A stretch of 64,000 nt of DNA from Bacillus infantis NRRL B-14911 (GCF_000473245.1 NC_022524.1:1450501-1514500); one strand, 5' to 3'. Positions 53,370 through 62,692 are shown, counted from the stretch's first letter. Made by a program: numbers and translations. The notes: generated from the letters alone by a model not told the origin.

Positions 53370-53845
53370 TGAGGATCATCCCCGCAGATCAGCTTGATAA
53401 AGAAAAGGCAGCAGCCTTTTTCCAGGAAAATTGGGGAAGTCCTCAGATGGTTATTTCCACTGGCATCTATCATTGTGATGAGCTCCCCGGGTTCGCAGCC
53501 ATAGACAGTGCTTATAATATCATTGGCCTTATTACTTTTGCAGACAGTGCGGAGGGTAGGGAAATCATCTCCCTGGATGCCGGCATGGAAGGACAGGGGA
53601 TCGGATCAGGACTTCTGAAAGCTGCTGAAGCTGATGCAAAACAAAAAGGCATCAGCAAAATGGCGCTGATAACAACCAACGATAATTTGAATGCTTTGAG
53701 ATTTTATCAGAAAAGGGGATATCAGTTAATAAAGGTGCTTCGGAACGCCGTGGAAGAAGCCCGAAAAATTAAACCGGAGATTCCTGTGTTTGGTATTGAC
53801 GGGATTCCGCTCAGGGATGAATTGATTCTGGAAAAAGAAATTTGA
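53369..53845 (+). CDS. GNAT-family N-acetyltransferase
   Basis: A 158-residue acetyltransferase. The acetyl-CoA loop is GMEGQGIGSGLLKAAEADAK, followed by LITTNDNLNALRFYQKRGYQ typical of the C-terminal half. The substrate is unknown. Translation is coupled to the EAL gene by TAATG. A terminator follows. Confidence 0.88.
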   Translation: MRIIPADQLDKEKAAAFFQENWGSPQMVISTGIYHCDELPGFAAIDSAYNIIGLITFADSAEGREIISLDAGMEGQGIGSGLLKAAEADAKQKGISKMALITTNDNLNALRFYQKRGYQLIKVLRNAVEEARKIKPEIPVFGIDGIPLRDELILEKEI

Positions 53846-53852
53846 TTTGCGG

Positions 53853-53883
53853 CAGGTCCTGGGGATTCAGGGCCTGTTTTTTT
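53853..53883 (+). terminator. Terminator after the EAL-GNAT operon
   Basis: CAGGTCCTG (53853-53861) pairs with CAGGGCCTG (53868-53876, one G-T), followed by seven T. Confidence 0.85.
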
Positions 53884-54000
53884 ATGTAACGATCATGTCT
53901 GCTGCTGATCCGGATTATTTGGGAGGTTTGTGCTCATACTGACGGAATTTGTTGAAGAAGGGGGCTGCTTTGGCGGGCTGTGACAGCATGAATTTTCGGT

Positions 54001-54120
54001 TGTTAGCAACTTTTCCGGCTTATTAGCAACTTTTTCCTTTTATTAGCAAGTTTTCAATTATACTAGCAACTTTCTGGATATATTAGCAACTCCCAAATTA
54101 TATTAGCAACTTCTTCCCCC
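54001..54120. repeat. Tandem 20-bp repeat, six copies
   Basis: Six contiguous units of exactly 20 bp share TATTAGCAACTTTT followed by about 6 variable bases. Unit starts are 54001, 54021, 54041, 54061, 54081 and 54101. No ribosome site or gene is present. It lies 24 bp before the promoter of the T-box transcript. Confidence 0.85.
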
Positions 54121-54143
54121 GCCACATGCTTCTAAAAGAAAAT

Positions 54144-54172
54144 TTGACAAAATTTCTGATTGAGATTATAGT
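54144..54172 (+). promoter_or_regulatory. SigA promoter of the T-box/NhaC transcript
   Basis: TTGACA (54144-54149), 17-nt spacer, TATAGT (54167-54172). A second candidate (TTTAAC-N17-TATAAT) ends near 54220. Confidence 0.8.
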
Positions 54173-54224
54173 AGTATTACAAATAGACGCTTTAACGCTA
54201 AAAAGCGTTTAAGTATAATAGTTT

Positions 54225-54430
54225 TGCCGGATAGACAATAGTAGAATCGCCGGATGCAGCAAATAGAGACTGGGCGGCTGGTGAAAGCCCGGGCGGCGCC
54301 GATTTGAAGTACAGCTATCGATTCAAAGGCATTATGTGTGAAGAGAGGGAAGGCCGATGTGCCTTTCAATTAGGGTGGTACCGCGGAGCTCCTCCGTCCC
54401 TAGCCGGCGAGAGGGCTTTTTGTGCTGTCT
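54225..54430 (+). promoter_or_regulatory. T-box leader, tyrosine specifier
   Basis: Stem I is visible with GGCGGCTGGTGAAAGCC in its distal part and a specifier segment TTGAAG-TAC-AGCTATCG, the TAC (Tyr) codon at 54310-54312. The T-box core AATTAGGGTGGTACCGCGG (54368-54386) would pair with the uncharged tRNA end. A terminator around CGTCCCTAGCC...GAGAGGGCTTTTT follows. Low charged tRNA-Tyr should cause read-through into the transporter gene. Confidence 0.9.
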
Positions 54431-54488
54431 TCAGCGCAATAATGAATTTCTGCCGACCGGAGCCAGTCATACAACAGGAGGAAGTACC

Positions 54489-55877
54489 ATGCATCAGGAT
54501 CAAGCGGTTATCAAAATCAGTACAGCGGAGGCTGTGGTAATATCCCTGCTTTTGCTCGGAGTAATCAGTTTCTCAATTATAGGCGCAGGGGCGGTTCCCC
54601 ATGTGCCCATTATAGGGGCAATCATTGCCCTGCTCATATACGGACTTTTAAAAAAGGTTCGGATGAAAGATTTGGAGGAAGGTATGGCTGAGGGTGCAAG
54701 GTCAGGATTGGGCGCTGTGTTTATCTTCTTTTTTATCGGAATGCTTATCAGCAGCTGGATGGCCAGCGGTACGATTCCGACTTTTATCCACTTGGCGCTA
54801 TCGGCAGTAAGCGGGAAGTATTTTTTTGCCATTGCCTTTGCGGTGACAGCAGTCATCGGAATCAGCATCGGCAGCTCGCTGACGACAGCGGCAACGCTTG
54901 GAGCGGCCTTTGTCAGCGCGGCTGCTGCACTCGACCTTAGCACAGCAGCTGCTGCAGGCGCCGTTATATCAGGGGCGTTCTTCGGAGACAAAATGTCACC
55001 TTTATCAGATACAACCAATCTCGCTTCTATGACAGTAAAAGTAGATCTGTTTGACCATATTAAAAATATGGCATGGACGACCATCCCGGCATTTGTCATA
55101 TCCATTATTCTCTTTGCTATCATTTCGCCGGCAGCAGCAGAGACCGATTTCCGAAAAATCGCTGCAATCAAGAATAGCCTTGAGGAGCTTAATCTCGTAA
55201 GCTGGCAGTCTATAATCCCTTTTGCAGTGCTCGCTGTCCTGGCTGTGAGTAAGGTTCCAGCTATTCTCACCCTGTCTGCCAGTACATTGTCCGCCTTGAT
55301 CCTGGCTCCATTTATTCAGGGAAGCTTCAGTTTCAGTGACATGGTGAATATACTGTACTCCGGCTACAAGTCGAATACCGGGATGGAGGAGCTCGACTCG
55401 CTGCTGACAAGAGGCGGAATTGAAAGCATGCTGTTTTCGGTATCACTGGTCCTCCTTGCCCTCTCAATGGGCGGACTGCTATTCAAGCTCGGCATATTGC
55501 CGGCACTTCTTGAAGGCATCAAAGGACTGATTGTAAAGGCACCTGCGCTTATAAGTGCCACAGCTGCATCAGCCATCGGAATCAACTTCCTCCTTGGCGA
55601 ACAGTATCTGTCCATCCTGCTCACCGGAAATGCATTCACAGAGTCTTATAAAAAGGCCGGGCTGCATCTGAAGAATCTTTCCAGAGTCCTTGAGGATGCA
55701 GGGACAGTCATCAATCCCCTTGTTCCCTGGAGTGTTTGCGGGGTATTCCTGACAGGGGTGCTGAATGTGCCGACTGCCGAATATATGCCCTTCGCCTTTT
55801 TCTGTCTGCTATCGCCAATCATCACTTTGCTGTTTGGATGGACAGGGTTAACTATCACGAAAGCTTCAGGCAAATGA
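54489..55877 (+). CDS. NhaC-family transporter, probable tyrosine permease
   Basis: A 462-residue NhaC-superfamily protein with about 11-12 helices. Signatures include FFIGMLISSWMASGTIPTF, GISIGSSLTTAATLGAAF, GAFFGDKMSPLSDTTNLA and VLEDAGTVINPLVPWSVCG. NhaC proteins are usually called Na+/H+ antiporters, but the tyrosine T-box in front argues for amino-acid (tyrosine) uptake, as proposed for T-box-linked NhaC relatives in Bacillus. AGGAGG is 6-7 nt before ATG 54489; an upstream in-frame ATG lies in the T-box. Confidence 0.9.
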   Translation: MHQDQAVIKISTAEAVVISLLLLGVISFSIIGAGAVPHVPIIGAIIALLIYGLLKKVRMKDLEEGMAEGARSGLGAVFIFFFIGMLISSWMASGTIPTFIHLALSAVSGKYFFAIAFAVTAVIGISIGSSLTTAATLGAAFVSAAAALDLSTAAAAGAVISGAFFGDKMSPLSDTTNLASMTVKVDLFDHIKNMAWTTIPAFVISIILFAIISPAAAETDFRKIAAIKNSLEELNLVSWQSIIPFAVLAVLAVSKVPAILTLSASTLSALILAPFIQGSFSFSDMVNILYSGYKSNTGMEELDSLLTRGGIESMLFSVSLVLLALSMGGLLFKLGILPALLEGIKGLIVKAPALISATAASAIGINFLLGEQYLSILLTGNAFTESYKKAGLHLKNLSRVLEDAGTVINPLVPWSVCGVFLTGVLNVPTAEYMPFAFFCLLSPIITLLFGWTGLTITKASGK

Positions 55878-55885
55878 TTTAAAAC

Positions 55886-55913
55886 AAGAGGAGCGGCAAT
55901 CGCCGCTCCTCTT
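55886..55913. terminator. Bidirectional terminator between NhaC and AAA genes
   Basis: AAGAGGAGCGGC (55886-55897) and GCCGCTCCTCTT (55902-55913), a perfect 12-bp stem, with A-rich and T-rich flanks. Confidence 0.9.
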
Positions 55914-55926
55914 ACTTTTTCCCTTT

Positions 55927-56682
55927 TCATTCTTCCAGCAAATGGTGCAGCATCCTCTCCCGGTTTTCAAAAAACTGCTTCATAAATTGATAGTGACCGG
56001 TATCCTCAAGCCGGACCACCTGGCCCCCTTCTTCTGTCAGCTCAATAATTTTGGCAGAAGGATACGACATGATGATGGGGGAGTGGGTTGCGATGATGAA
56101 TTGAGAACGGTCTTTGGCCAGTTCGTGGATGCGCGAAACCATCGAAAGCTGCCTGAGCGGAGACAGGGCTGCTTCAGGCTCGTCAAGAATATAAATCCCT
56201 TTTCCGCGGAAGCGATTCAGAAAGGTGGCAAAAAAGGCCTCGCCGTGCGACTGTTCATGAAGGGAAGTCCCTCCGAAAGATTCGATCAAAGGAATACCGG
56301 GAGATTCCTTATCAAGATCATCAATATAAGAAGCCACATTGTAAAAGCTCTCGGCTCTTAGAAAAAAACCATCCTCAGGACGCTCCGATCCCCTTGAAAG
56401 CCTGATGTACTGCTCGAGCTCCGAATGGGAGTTATGTGTAGAAAAACTGAAATTAAGCGACCCTCCTTCCGGATTAAAGCCTGCTGCGATTGCAATAGCT
56501 TCCAGGAGAGTGGACTTTCCCATCCCATTCTCGCCGACTATAAAGGTTACATCAGGATGAAGGGGCAGGTTGTCAAGGTTTTTCACGGCAGGAAGGCTAT
56601 AGGGATATCTGGAATATGAAGGAATATCATTTCTTCTGAGTATAATGCTTTTAAAATAATGGCCATTATCAAATTCCATCAT
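55927..56682 (-). CDS. AAA-family (ABC/RecF-like) ATPase
   Basis: A 251-residue soluble ATPase. Walker A is GENGMGKSTLLE, the signature-like region is ESFGGTSLHEQSHGEAFF, Walker B is IYILDEPEAALSP and a switch His is in FIIATHSPI. The compact ABC fold with no membrane or DNA-binding domain is the AAA_21/YhaN type. Its role is not known. It is probably monocistronic. Confidence 0.85.
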   Translation of the reverse strand: MMEFDNGHYFKSIILRRNDIPSYSRYPYSLPAVKNLDNLPLHPDVTFIVGENGMGKSTLLEAIAIAAGFNPEGGSLNFSFSTHNSHSELEQYIRLSRGSERPEDGFFLRAESFYNVASYIDDLDKESPGIPLIESFGGTSLHEQSHGEAFFATFLNRFRGKGIYILDEPEAALSPLRQLSMVSRIHELAKDRSQFIIATHSPIIMSYPSAKIIELTEEGGQVVRLEDTGHYQFMKQFFENRERMLHHLLEE

Positions 56683-56798
56683 CTAAGCCTCCAATCCATT
56701 CTCTTTTTTTTATCATAACATTTTTGGGAGAACCAACATACATCCCCGATGTCGTTAGCTGAACCCTGATACAGGGCTCGACTTTGAAAAAGGTAAAG

Positions 56799-57371
56799 GA
56801 TGTATCCTAAAGGGTTTCTCGGTTACATAACACGGCTGAGAAAAGAAGAAGTCATGTATCCCGCCGGGCATCCGGGATACATAACCAGGCTGAGAAAAGA
56901 GAAGTCATGTATCCCAACAAGCATTCGGGATACATAACACGGCTGAGAAAAGAAGAAGTCATGTATCCCGCCGGGCATCCGGGATACATAACCAGGCTGA
57001 GAAAAGAGAAGTCATGTATCCCAACAAGCATCCGGGATACATAACACGGCTGAGAAAAGAGAAGTCATGTATCCCGCCGGGCATCCGGGATACATAACCA
57101 GGCTGAGAAAAGAGAAGTCATGTATCCCAACAAGCATCCGGGATACATAACACGGCTGAGAAAAGTGGAGTCATGTATCCCAACAAGGATCCGGGATACA
57201 TAACACGGCTGAGAAAAGTGGAGTCATGTATCCCACCGGGCACCCGGGATACATAACCAGGCTTAGAAAAGAGAAGTCATGTATCCCACCAAGCATCTGA
57301 GATACATAACACGGCTGAGAAAAGAAGAAGTCATGTATCCCGCCGGGCATCTGGATACATAACCAGGCGTG
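56799..57371. repeat. Array of about ten 53-bp palindromic repeats
   Basis: Units of 52-55 bp contain GGGATACATAAC(C/A)...GGCTGAGAAAAG...GTCATGTATCCC, with ATGTATCCC at ten positions (about 56853, 56906, 56960, 57013, 57067, 57120, 57173, 57224, 57279 and 57333). GGGATACAT and ATGTATCCC are inverted repeats, so each unit can fold. Two variants (CCGCCGGGCATCC... and CCAACAAGCATCC...) largely alternate, giving a higher-order period near 106 bp. No cas genes are near, and no unique spacers are seen. The surrounding gap (56683-57522) holds no gene. Confidence 0.92.
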
Positions 57372-57522
57372 AAAAATGGCAGTCACACAGCCTATGTGGA
57401 GGCAACATATTCACAGGCTCCTCCATACTTGCATCCCGTTTTTCCCTCTTATATAGTTAAACTATTGCACAATATTGAATGCCGGCCCGTGTCCGGCTCT
57501 GCAGACGAAAGGAGCAGCATAA

Positions 57523-60500
57523 GTGAAGATAAGCAATTTTTCGATCCGAAGGCCGATTTTTACACTTGTTACGATGGTTCTGGTTCTCGTTTTAGGGGTG
57601 GTGTCCCTTTTGAACATTCCTTTGAAACTGATACCGGACATAAATCCGCCTGTCGGTGTTGTAGTGACCAATTATCAGGGAGCAAGCCCGGAAGAGGTAT
57701 CTGAAAAGGTGACAAAACCTTTGGAGCAGAGTCTTGCTACACTTCCTGGTTTAAAAACAATGACCGCAACGTCACAGGAAAGCGCCAATCTTGTACTCCT
57801 GGAATTTTCCTGGACGACTGATATTGACGAAGTGCAGTCGGAAATCATCCAGCGGCTGGATCAGACTCCGCTGCCGGACGATGTAGATAAACCGCGCTTC
57901 CTGAAATTTGATCCTTCCCAGTTTCCGATCATCCAGCTTTCTTTGAGCTCTGACAGCGATGAGGAATCATTAAGGAGCATTGCCGAACAGCTGGAGCTGG
58001 AGCTCACAAAGGTAGACGGTGTGGCCAGCGTCAACCTTTCCGGCACCAGTATTAAGGAAGTAAGGGTTGAACTGGACCAGGACAAGCTGAGGGAATACCG
58101 GCTCAGCCAGTCTGATATCGTAGATACCATTCAGGCAAACGATATTTCCCTTCCGGGGGATACGATTTTAACAGGCGGCAAGGAGCTGACTACCAGGGTG
58201 ATCAGCAGCATTGATTCAGTTGATATCTTAAAAAAACTTGTGGTAGCCGCAAATCCGTCCAATGGAAATGAAGTTCTCCTTCAGGATGTGGCCAGTGTCC
58301 AGCTTGTCAACCAGGACGACCGTACGATAACAAGGACGAATCAGGAGCCTTCCGTCCTCTTAAGCGTCCTGCAGCAGTCTGATTCAAACACTGCAGAGGT
58401 GTCGAAGGAGTTCATCAGCCAGCTCGACGAACTGCTTGAAAAAGATCAATATGAGGGGATTGAGTCTGATATTCTGTTTGATCAGGGAGATTATATCCAG
58501 CAGGCGATCGGTAATATCTCAACTTCCCTTCTCTTAGGCGGCCTGTTCGCGATGCTTGTTCTGTTTTTCTTTTTGAAAAATGTCAAAAGCCCGCTGATCA
58601 TCGGGATTGCCATCCCGTATTCTGTTATCTTCACATTCGTGCTGATGTACTTTTCAAATTTCACCCTAAATATCATGACCCTTGGCGGATTGGCGCTGGG
58701 GATCGGAATGCTCGTTGATAACTCAATCGTTGTGATTGAGAATATCTACAGGCATCTATCGATGGGGAAAGATCCAAAAGAAGCGGCAAGAGACGGTGCA
58801 GGAGAAGTAGGTGCTGCAATTACAGCCTCCACCCTCACCACTGTGGCAGTGTTCCTGCCTGTCGTTTTTATTACAGGAATCATCGGCCAGCTTTTCACTG
58901 AATTTGCTTTGACCATTTCATTCAGTCTTTTTGCTTCGCTTGTCGTTGCTTTGACTGTTGTGCCGATGCTTGCCAGCAGGCTGCTGAAGGCGCCGAAAAC
59001 CAATCTGGAAGAAAAGCGCCAGGAGTCGGCCATTATGAAGGGGCTTGAGCGTTCTGTCAAATGGGCTCTGCGCAACAGGCTTGCTGTCCTGATTATCATG
59101 CTGATCCTGCTCGCCGGAGGCGGATATGGGATCACGACGGTCGGCACACAGTTCCTTCCTAATTCGGACGAAGGTTTCTTCAGCGTCAGGGTCAATCTTG
59201 AAAATGGCTCAGCTCTTACAGAAACAGAAAAGGTCATGGCTGCACTTGAGGAGCAGCTGAAGGAACAAGACGATGTTGAGACATATGTCAGCCTGATCGG
59301 TACAACCCAGGAATCTTCTTTCAGAGGCTCCGGCAATCCAAATGTGGCTGAGCTTTATGTAAAGATGAAGGATCTGGAGGAGAGGGACCGCTCTACATTT
59401 GAATTTGTCGACGATGTGAAGAGGGACTTGGAGAGAGCGGCAGAGAAAGCCAACAGCACGGCAGAGGTCTCATTCAATCTGCAGTCTTCCGCAGGATCCG
59501 CGCCGAATACTCTCTCGTTCAGCGTTCGTGATACAAACGAAAAGCGGCTGAATGAATCGGTAGACAAAATTTACAATTCACTCAAAGACCTTGATGACGT
59601 GAACGAACTTTCCACAGACCTGATGGATACGGTAGAAGAAATCCAAATCACGGTCGACCGGGAAAAGGCAAGGGCAGCAGGGCTGGCGCCTGCCCAGGTT
59701 GCCATGATTGTCAATGATGTGACACGAGGAAACCAGGCAACCCAGATCATTGATGAGAGCTCCAATATTTATGGCGTTTTCGTAGAATATGATCCTGAAG
59801 TTACCCAAAATCTTGATAATTTAAAAAAACTCCTGCTGCGTAAGCCTGATGGAAGCTATACAACCCTGGACCAGGTAGCGGCTATTGAAAGAGGCGAAGG
59901 GCCGGTCAATATACAGCGGATCAACCAGCAGGACGCTGTCCAGTTTACCCTGAAATATAAGACCTCAACAAACCTCGGGGCTATTTCTAATCTGGTTGAT
60001 GATGAGATTGCTGATCTGGATTTGCCGGAAGAAACAGAAATTGTCTTCGGCGGTGACCGGGAGCTCCTGGAATCTTCCATTGATGATATGCTCCTGGCAT
60101 TCATCCTGGCGGTTGTCTTCATCTATCTGGTGATGGCGGCCCAATTCGAATCACTGAAATATCCGTTCGTCATTATGTTCACAGTTCCGCTGATGGTCAT
60201 TGGCGTAGCGATTGCATTGACCGCGACACGCACTCCTGTCAGCCTGACTGCCATCATCGGCATCATAGTCCTTGCCGGCATAGTGGTCAATAATGCCATA
60301 GTCATTGTTGACTATATCAATCAGAAAAAGGCAAGCGGCATGAAAACCTATGACAGCATTGTCGTTTCTGTAAAAGACAGGGCAAGACCTATCCTCATGA
60401 CAGCACTTACGACGATCCTCGGACTGATCCCGCTTGCGCTGGGGATTGGCGAGGGGGCTGAGATTAACCAGCCGATGGGCATCACGGTAATCGGCGGCCT

Positions 60501-60795
60501 GATCAGCAGCACCTTCCTGACGCTGTTCGTCATCCCTGTCGTCTACAGCTTCTTTGATAAAGATACAAGGAAGCTCAACAAGATGTATGCCACACCTGAC
60601 GGCCACTTGATTCCTGCCTATCTCCTTGAAGAAAGGTACGAAGATCCAAAAGGGCAAAGTGACGTTCCGCAGGTTCCTGCAGAAAGCAATAAAAATTACA
60701 GCCGCGAAGATATGGCTGCCATGCTTGAGGATTTGCTGAGGGCAGTAAAAGATGACGAAAGAAAACAGCAGGACCAGGATCAAAAGGACAAATAA
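57523..60795 (+). CDS. swrC: RND-family efflux transporter, SwrC/AcrB-like
   Basis: A 1090-residue RND transporter with 12 helices and two large extracytoplasmic loops. FSIRRPIFTLVTMVLVLVLG at the start, GLALGIGMLVDNSIVVIENI (proton-relay Asp in helix 4) and YPFVIMFTVPLMVIGVAIAL are characteristic. B. subtilis SwrC confers surfactin resistance and supports swarming. The GTG start is 8 nt from AAAGGAG. It has no periplasmic adaptor or TolC gene, as expected in a Gram-positive. The palindromic repeat array lies just upstream. Confidence 0.93.
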   Translation: MKISNFSIRRPIFTLVTMVLVLVLGVVSLLNIPLKLIPDINPPVGVVVTNYQGASPEEVSEKVTKPLEQSLATLPGLKTMTATSQESANLVLLEFSWTTDIDEVQSEIIQRLDQTPLPDDVDKPRFLKFDPSQFPIIQLSLSSDSDEESLRSIAEQLELELTKVDGVASVNLSGTSIKEVRVELDQDKLREYRLSQSDIVDTIQANDISLPGDTILTGGKELTTRVISSIDSVDILKKLVVAANPSNGNEVLLQDVASVQLVNQDDRTITRTNQEPSVLLSVLQQSDSNTAEVSKEFISQLDELLEKDQYEGIESDILFDQGDYIQQAIGNISTSLLLGGLFAMLVLFFFLKNVKSPLIIGIAIPYSVIFTFVLMYFSNFTLNIMTLGGLALGIGMLVDNSIVVIENIYRHLSMGKDPKEAARDGAGEVGAAITASTLTTVAVFLPVVFITGIIGQLFTEFALTISFSLFASLVVALTVVPMLASRLLKAPKTNLEEKRQESAIMKGLERSVKWALRNRLAVLIIMLILLAGGGYGITTVGTQFLPNSDEGFFSVRVNLENGSALTETEKVMAALEEQLKEQDDVETYVSLIGTTQESSFRGSGNPNVAELYVKMKDLEERDRSTFEFVDDVKRDLERAAEKANSTAEVSFNLQSSAGSAPNTLSFSVRDTNEKRLNESVDKIYNSLKDLDDVNELSTDLMDTVEEIQITVDREKARAAGLAPAQVAMIVNDVTRGNQATQIIDESSNIYGVFVEYDPEVTQNLDNLKKLLLRKPDGSYTTLDQVAAIERGEGPVNIQRINQQDAVQFTLKYKTSTNLGAISNLVDDEIADLDLPEETEIVFGGDRELLESSIDDMLLAFILAVVFIYLVMAAQFESLKYPFVIMFTVPLMVIGVAIALTATRTPVSLTAIIGIIVLAGIVVNNAIVIVDYINQKKASGMKTYDSIVVSVKDRARPILMTALTTILGLIPLALGIGEGAEINQPMGITVIGGLISSTFLTLFVIPVVYSFFDKDTRKLNKMYATPDGHLIPAYLLEERYEDPKGQSDVPQVPAESNKNYSREDMAAMLEDLLRAVKDDERKQQDQDQKDK

Positions 60796-60818
60796 TTTTT
60801 AAAAACTCCATAACGCTG

Positions 60819-60850
60819 AAAAGCCTTTCTCTTTGGAGAGAGGCTTTTTT
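60819..60850 (+). terminator. Terminator after swrC
   Basis: AAAGCCTTTCTC and GAGAGAGGCTTT pair with one G-T around TTTG, with T-run. Confidence 0.85.
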
Positions 60851-60946
60851 GCGGGGTTAGATATTTGAATTATCAGAAATATATTGTTTGAAGCTGGTAT
60901 GACCGGTTACAATTTGAGTAAATCTATGATAGAAAGAGGCGGTCCA

Positions 60947-62053
60947 ATGAAGGAGAGGCATTATTTTTTCACGGGGTTTCCTGGTTTTATATGCTCCCGG
61001 CTAGTCAGGGAGGTACTTATTAAAGAGCAAGGGAATGTACATATCAGCGTTTTAAGCCTGTGGGAAATGGAAGCGGCCGCAAAGGATGAAATCAGGAAGA
61101 TCTGCGGCGAGACCGGTGCAGGGCGCGAGTGCTTTTCAATCATTACTGGAGATATTACCAGGGCTGGGCTTGGTATCGGCCAGCAGGACTTAGCATTCCT
61201 CAGGGAAAGCATCACCCATCTTTTTCATCTGGCCGCCATTTATGATTTGGCGGTGCCTGAGGATATTGCTTATAAGGTAAATGTTGAAGGGACGAGGCAT
61301 GTAACAGAATTTGCAGGAACGTTGGAGATGCTTGAAAGATACGTCTATTTCAGTACTGCCTATGTGGCTGGAAAAAGGGATGGGCTGCTGATGGAGGATG
61401 AGCTGACAGAGCCGCCCGGGTTCAAAAACCATTATGAAGAAACAAAATATCTTGCCGAAGTCATTGTTGAAAAAGCTAAAGGTGAAATACCGATTACCAT
61501 CTTAAGGCCCGGGATTGTAAAGGGGCATTCTGTAACAGGGGAAACCATCAAGTTCGACGGGCCGTATTTTATTCTGAATTTTATGGACCGTCTGAGCAGG
61601 CTGCCATTCCTGCCCATGCTCGGGAAAGGGGAGGCTTTTATCAATCTGGTGCCGGTGGATTATATCATTAAAGCAGCCGTATTCCTTGGGACATCAGCTG
61701 TTGGGAGGGATAAGACCTACCACCTTACAGATCCGAATCCATATCAAGTTTCCGATCTGTACGAAATGCTGATGGTGGAGCTTTGCGGGAAAAGACCGGC
61801 AGGCAGCTTCCCTCTGAGTGCTGCCAGAGGGGCGCTGCGCATCAAAAAGCTGAGGAATTACCTTGGTGTGGAGCAGGAAGCGCTTGACTACTTTACCTGG
61901 CAGGGACGCTTTGATTGTTCAATAGCACAGACCGATCTGGAGGGATCAGGAATTCGCTGCCCTGATCTGAAGGAAGGCATCCCGTCGATGGTTTCTTTTT
62001 ACAGGCTGCATAAATCTGATCCGCGTTTCCAGGTGCATAAGCTGTACTCCTAG
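60947..62053 (+). CDS. NAD(P)-dependent SDR, thioester-reductase/male-sterility type
   Basis: A 368-residue extended SDR. The nucleotide-binding turn is YFFTGFPGFICSRLVRE (TGxxGxxxR-like), with FHLAAIYDL, YFSTAYVAG (catalytic Tyr in the STAYV region) and NHYEETKYLAE (YxxxK: YEETK). FVPVDYI-like NLVPVDYIIKAA and ILRPGIVKGHS support the NAD_binding_4 (fatty-acyl or aminoacyl reductase) branch. The substrate is unknown; no adenylation or carrier domain is fused. ATG 60947 follows AGAGGCGG; the in-frame ATG at 60884 has no site. Confidence 0.85.
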   Translation: MKERHYFFTGFPGFICSRLVREVLIKEQGNVHISVLSLWEMEAAAKDEIRKICGETGAGRECFSIITGDITRAGLGIGQQDLAFLRESITHLFHLAAIYDLAVPEDIAYKVNVEGTRHVTEFAGTLEMLERYVYFSTAYVAGKRDGLLMEDELTEPPGFKNHYEETKYLAEVIVEKAKGEIPITILRPGIVKGHSVTGETIKFDGPYFILNFMDRLSRLPFLPMLGKGEAFINLVPVDYIIKAAVFLGTSAVGRDKTYHLTDPNPYQVSDLYEMLMVELCGKRPAGSFPLSAARGALRIKKLRNYLGVEQEALDYFTWQGRFDCSIAQTDLEGSGIRCPDLKEGIPSMVSFYRLHKSDPRFQVHKLYS

Positions 62054-62143
62054 CAGGCATTTTGAAGCAAGTTCAGGTATTTGTGATAAAAGAGAGATCT
62101 TTGGTGCATGATACCACTATAGAAATATAGCTGGTGATAATGA

Positions 62144-62614
62144 ATGAAAAAAGTCGGAAAACTAGAAGCCATTTTTTGGAGCATTGCTTTGCCCGGTTTC
62201 AGCCAGCTGCTGACGGGCCACTATGTAAAAGGTGTTCTCTTTGTGGCACTTGAAGTTCTCATCAACGTTTTCAGCAACTTTAATCTGGCTATCATGCACA
62301 GTTTCCTGTGGGAAATTGATAAGGCGGCTGCAGTCCTTGATTATCAGTGGCTGATGTTTTACCCTTGTCTGTATATGTTTGCCATGTGGGATGCTTATAA
62401 AGAAGCTATGCCTGCACAGGAAGAATTGTCTTTTCTCCCCTTTGTCTTCGGAGCCTATTTTGTAACTGTCGGTCTTATGTATTCAGTGAGGCTCAAGCTT
62501 TTTGGCATCTTGTTTGGCCCGGTCTTTTTGCCGATGATTTTCCTTATTCCCGGGCTTGTGGCGGGCTTTGCGCTAAGGGCCCTGCTATTGTTCCTGCGAA
62601 GAAAAGCAGCGTGA
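62144..62614 (+). CDS. Integral membrane protein of unknown function
   Basis: A 156-residue protein with four to five hydrophobic segments (about 10-28, 33-52, 68-85, 98-115 and 118-148). It begins KLEAIFWSIALPGFSQLLTGHYVKG, resembling the small multi-pass proteins with an early PGxGQ-like motif. No function is known. It lies 90 bp after the SDR gene and is closed by a terminator. Confidence 0.75.
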   Translation: MKKVGKLEAIFWSIALPGFSQLLTGHYVKGVLFVALEVLINVFSNFNLAIMHSFLWEIDKAAAVLDYQWLMFYPCLYMFAMWDAYKEAMPAQEELSFLPFVFGAYFVTVGLMYSVRLKLFGILFGPVFLPMIFLIPGLVAGFALRALLLFLRRKAA

Positions 62615-62636
62615 AATGCATACAGGGGGGCCAATA

Positions 62637-62666
62637 AAAAACCTTTGCTGAATCAGCAAAGGTTTT
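62637..62666 (+). terminator. Terminator after the membrane-protein gene
   Basis: AAAACCTTTGCTGA and TCAGCAAAGGTTTT form a 13-14-bp stem with a 1-3-nt loop. Confidence 0.85.
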
Positions 62667-62692
62667 CGCCGTTCATGAGCAATCACCAAACC

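Noticed and set aside
56799-57371. CRISPR array
   Set aside because: Spacing is regular, but the sequences between the palindromes are themselves repeated and no cas genes are present.
57171-57386. Minus-strand gene encoding a repetitive Cys/Gly-rich peptide
   Set aside because: The open frame arises only from translation of the palindromic repeats; there is no ribosome site.
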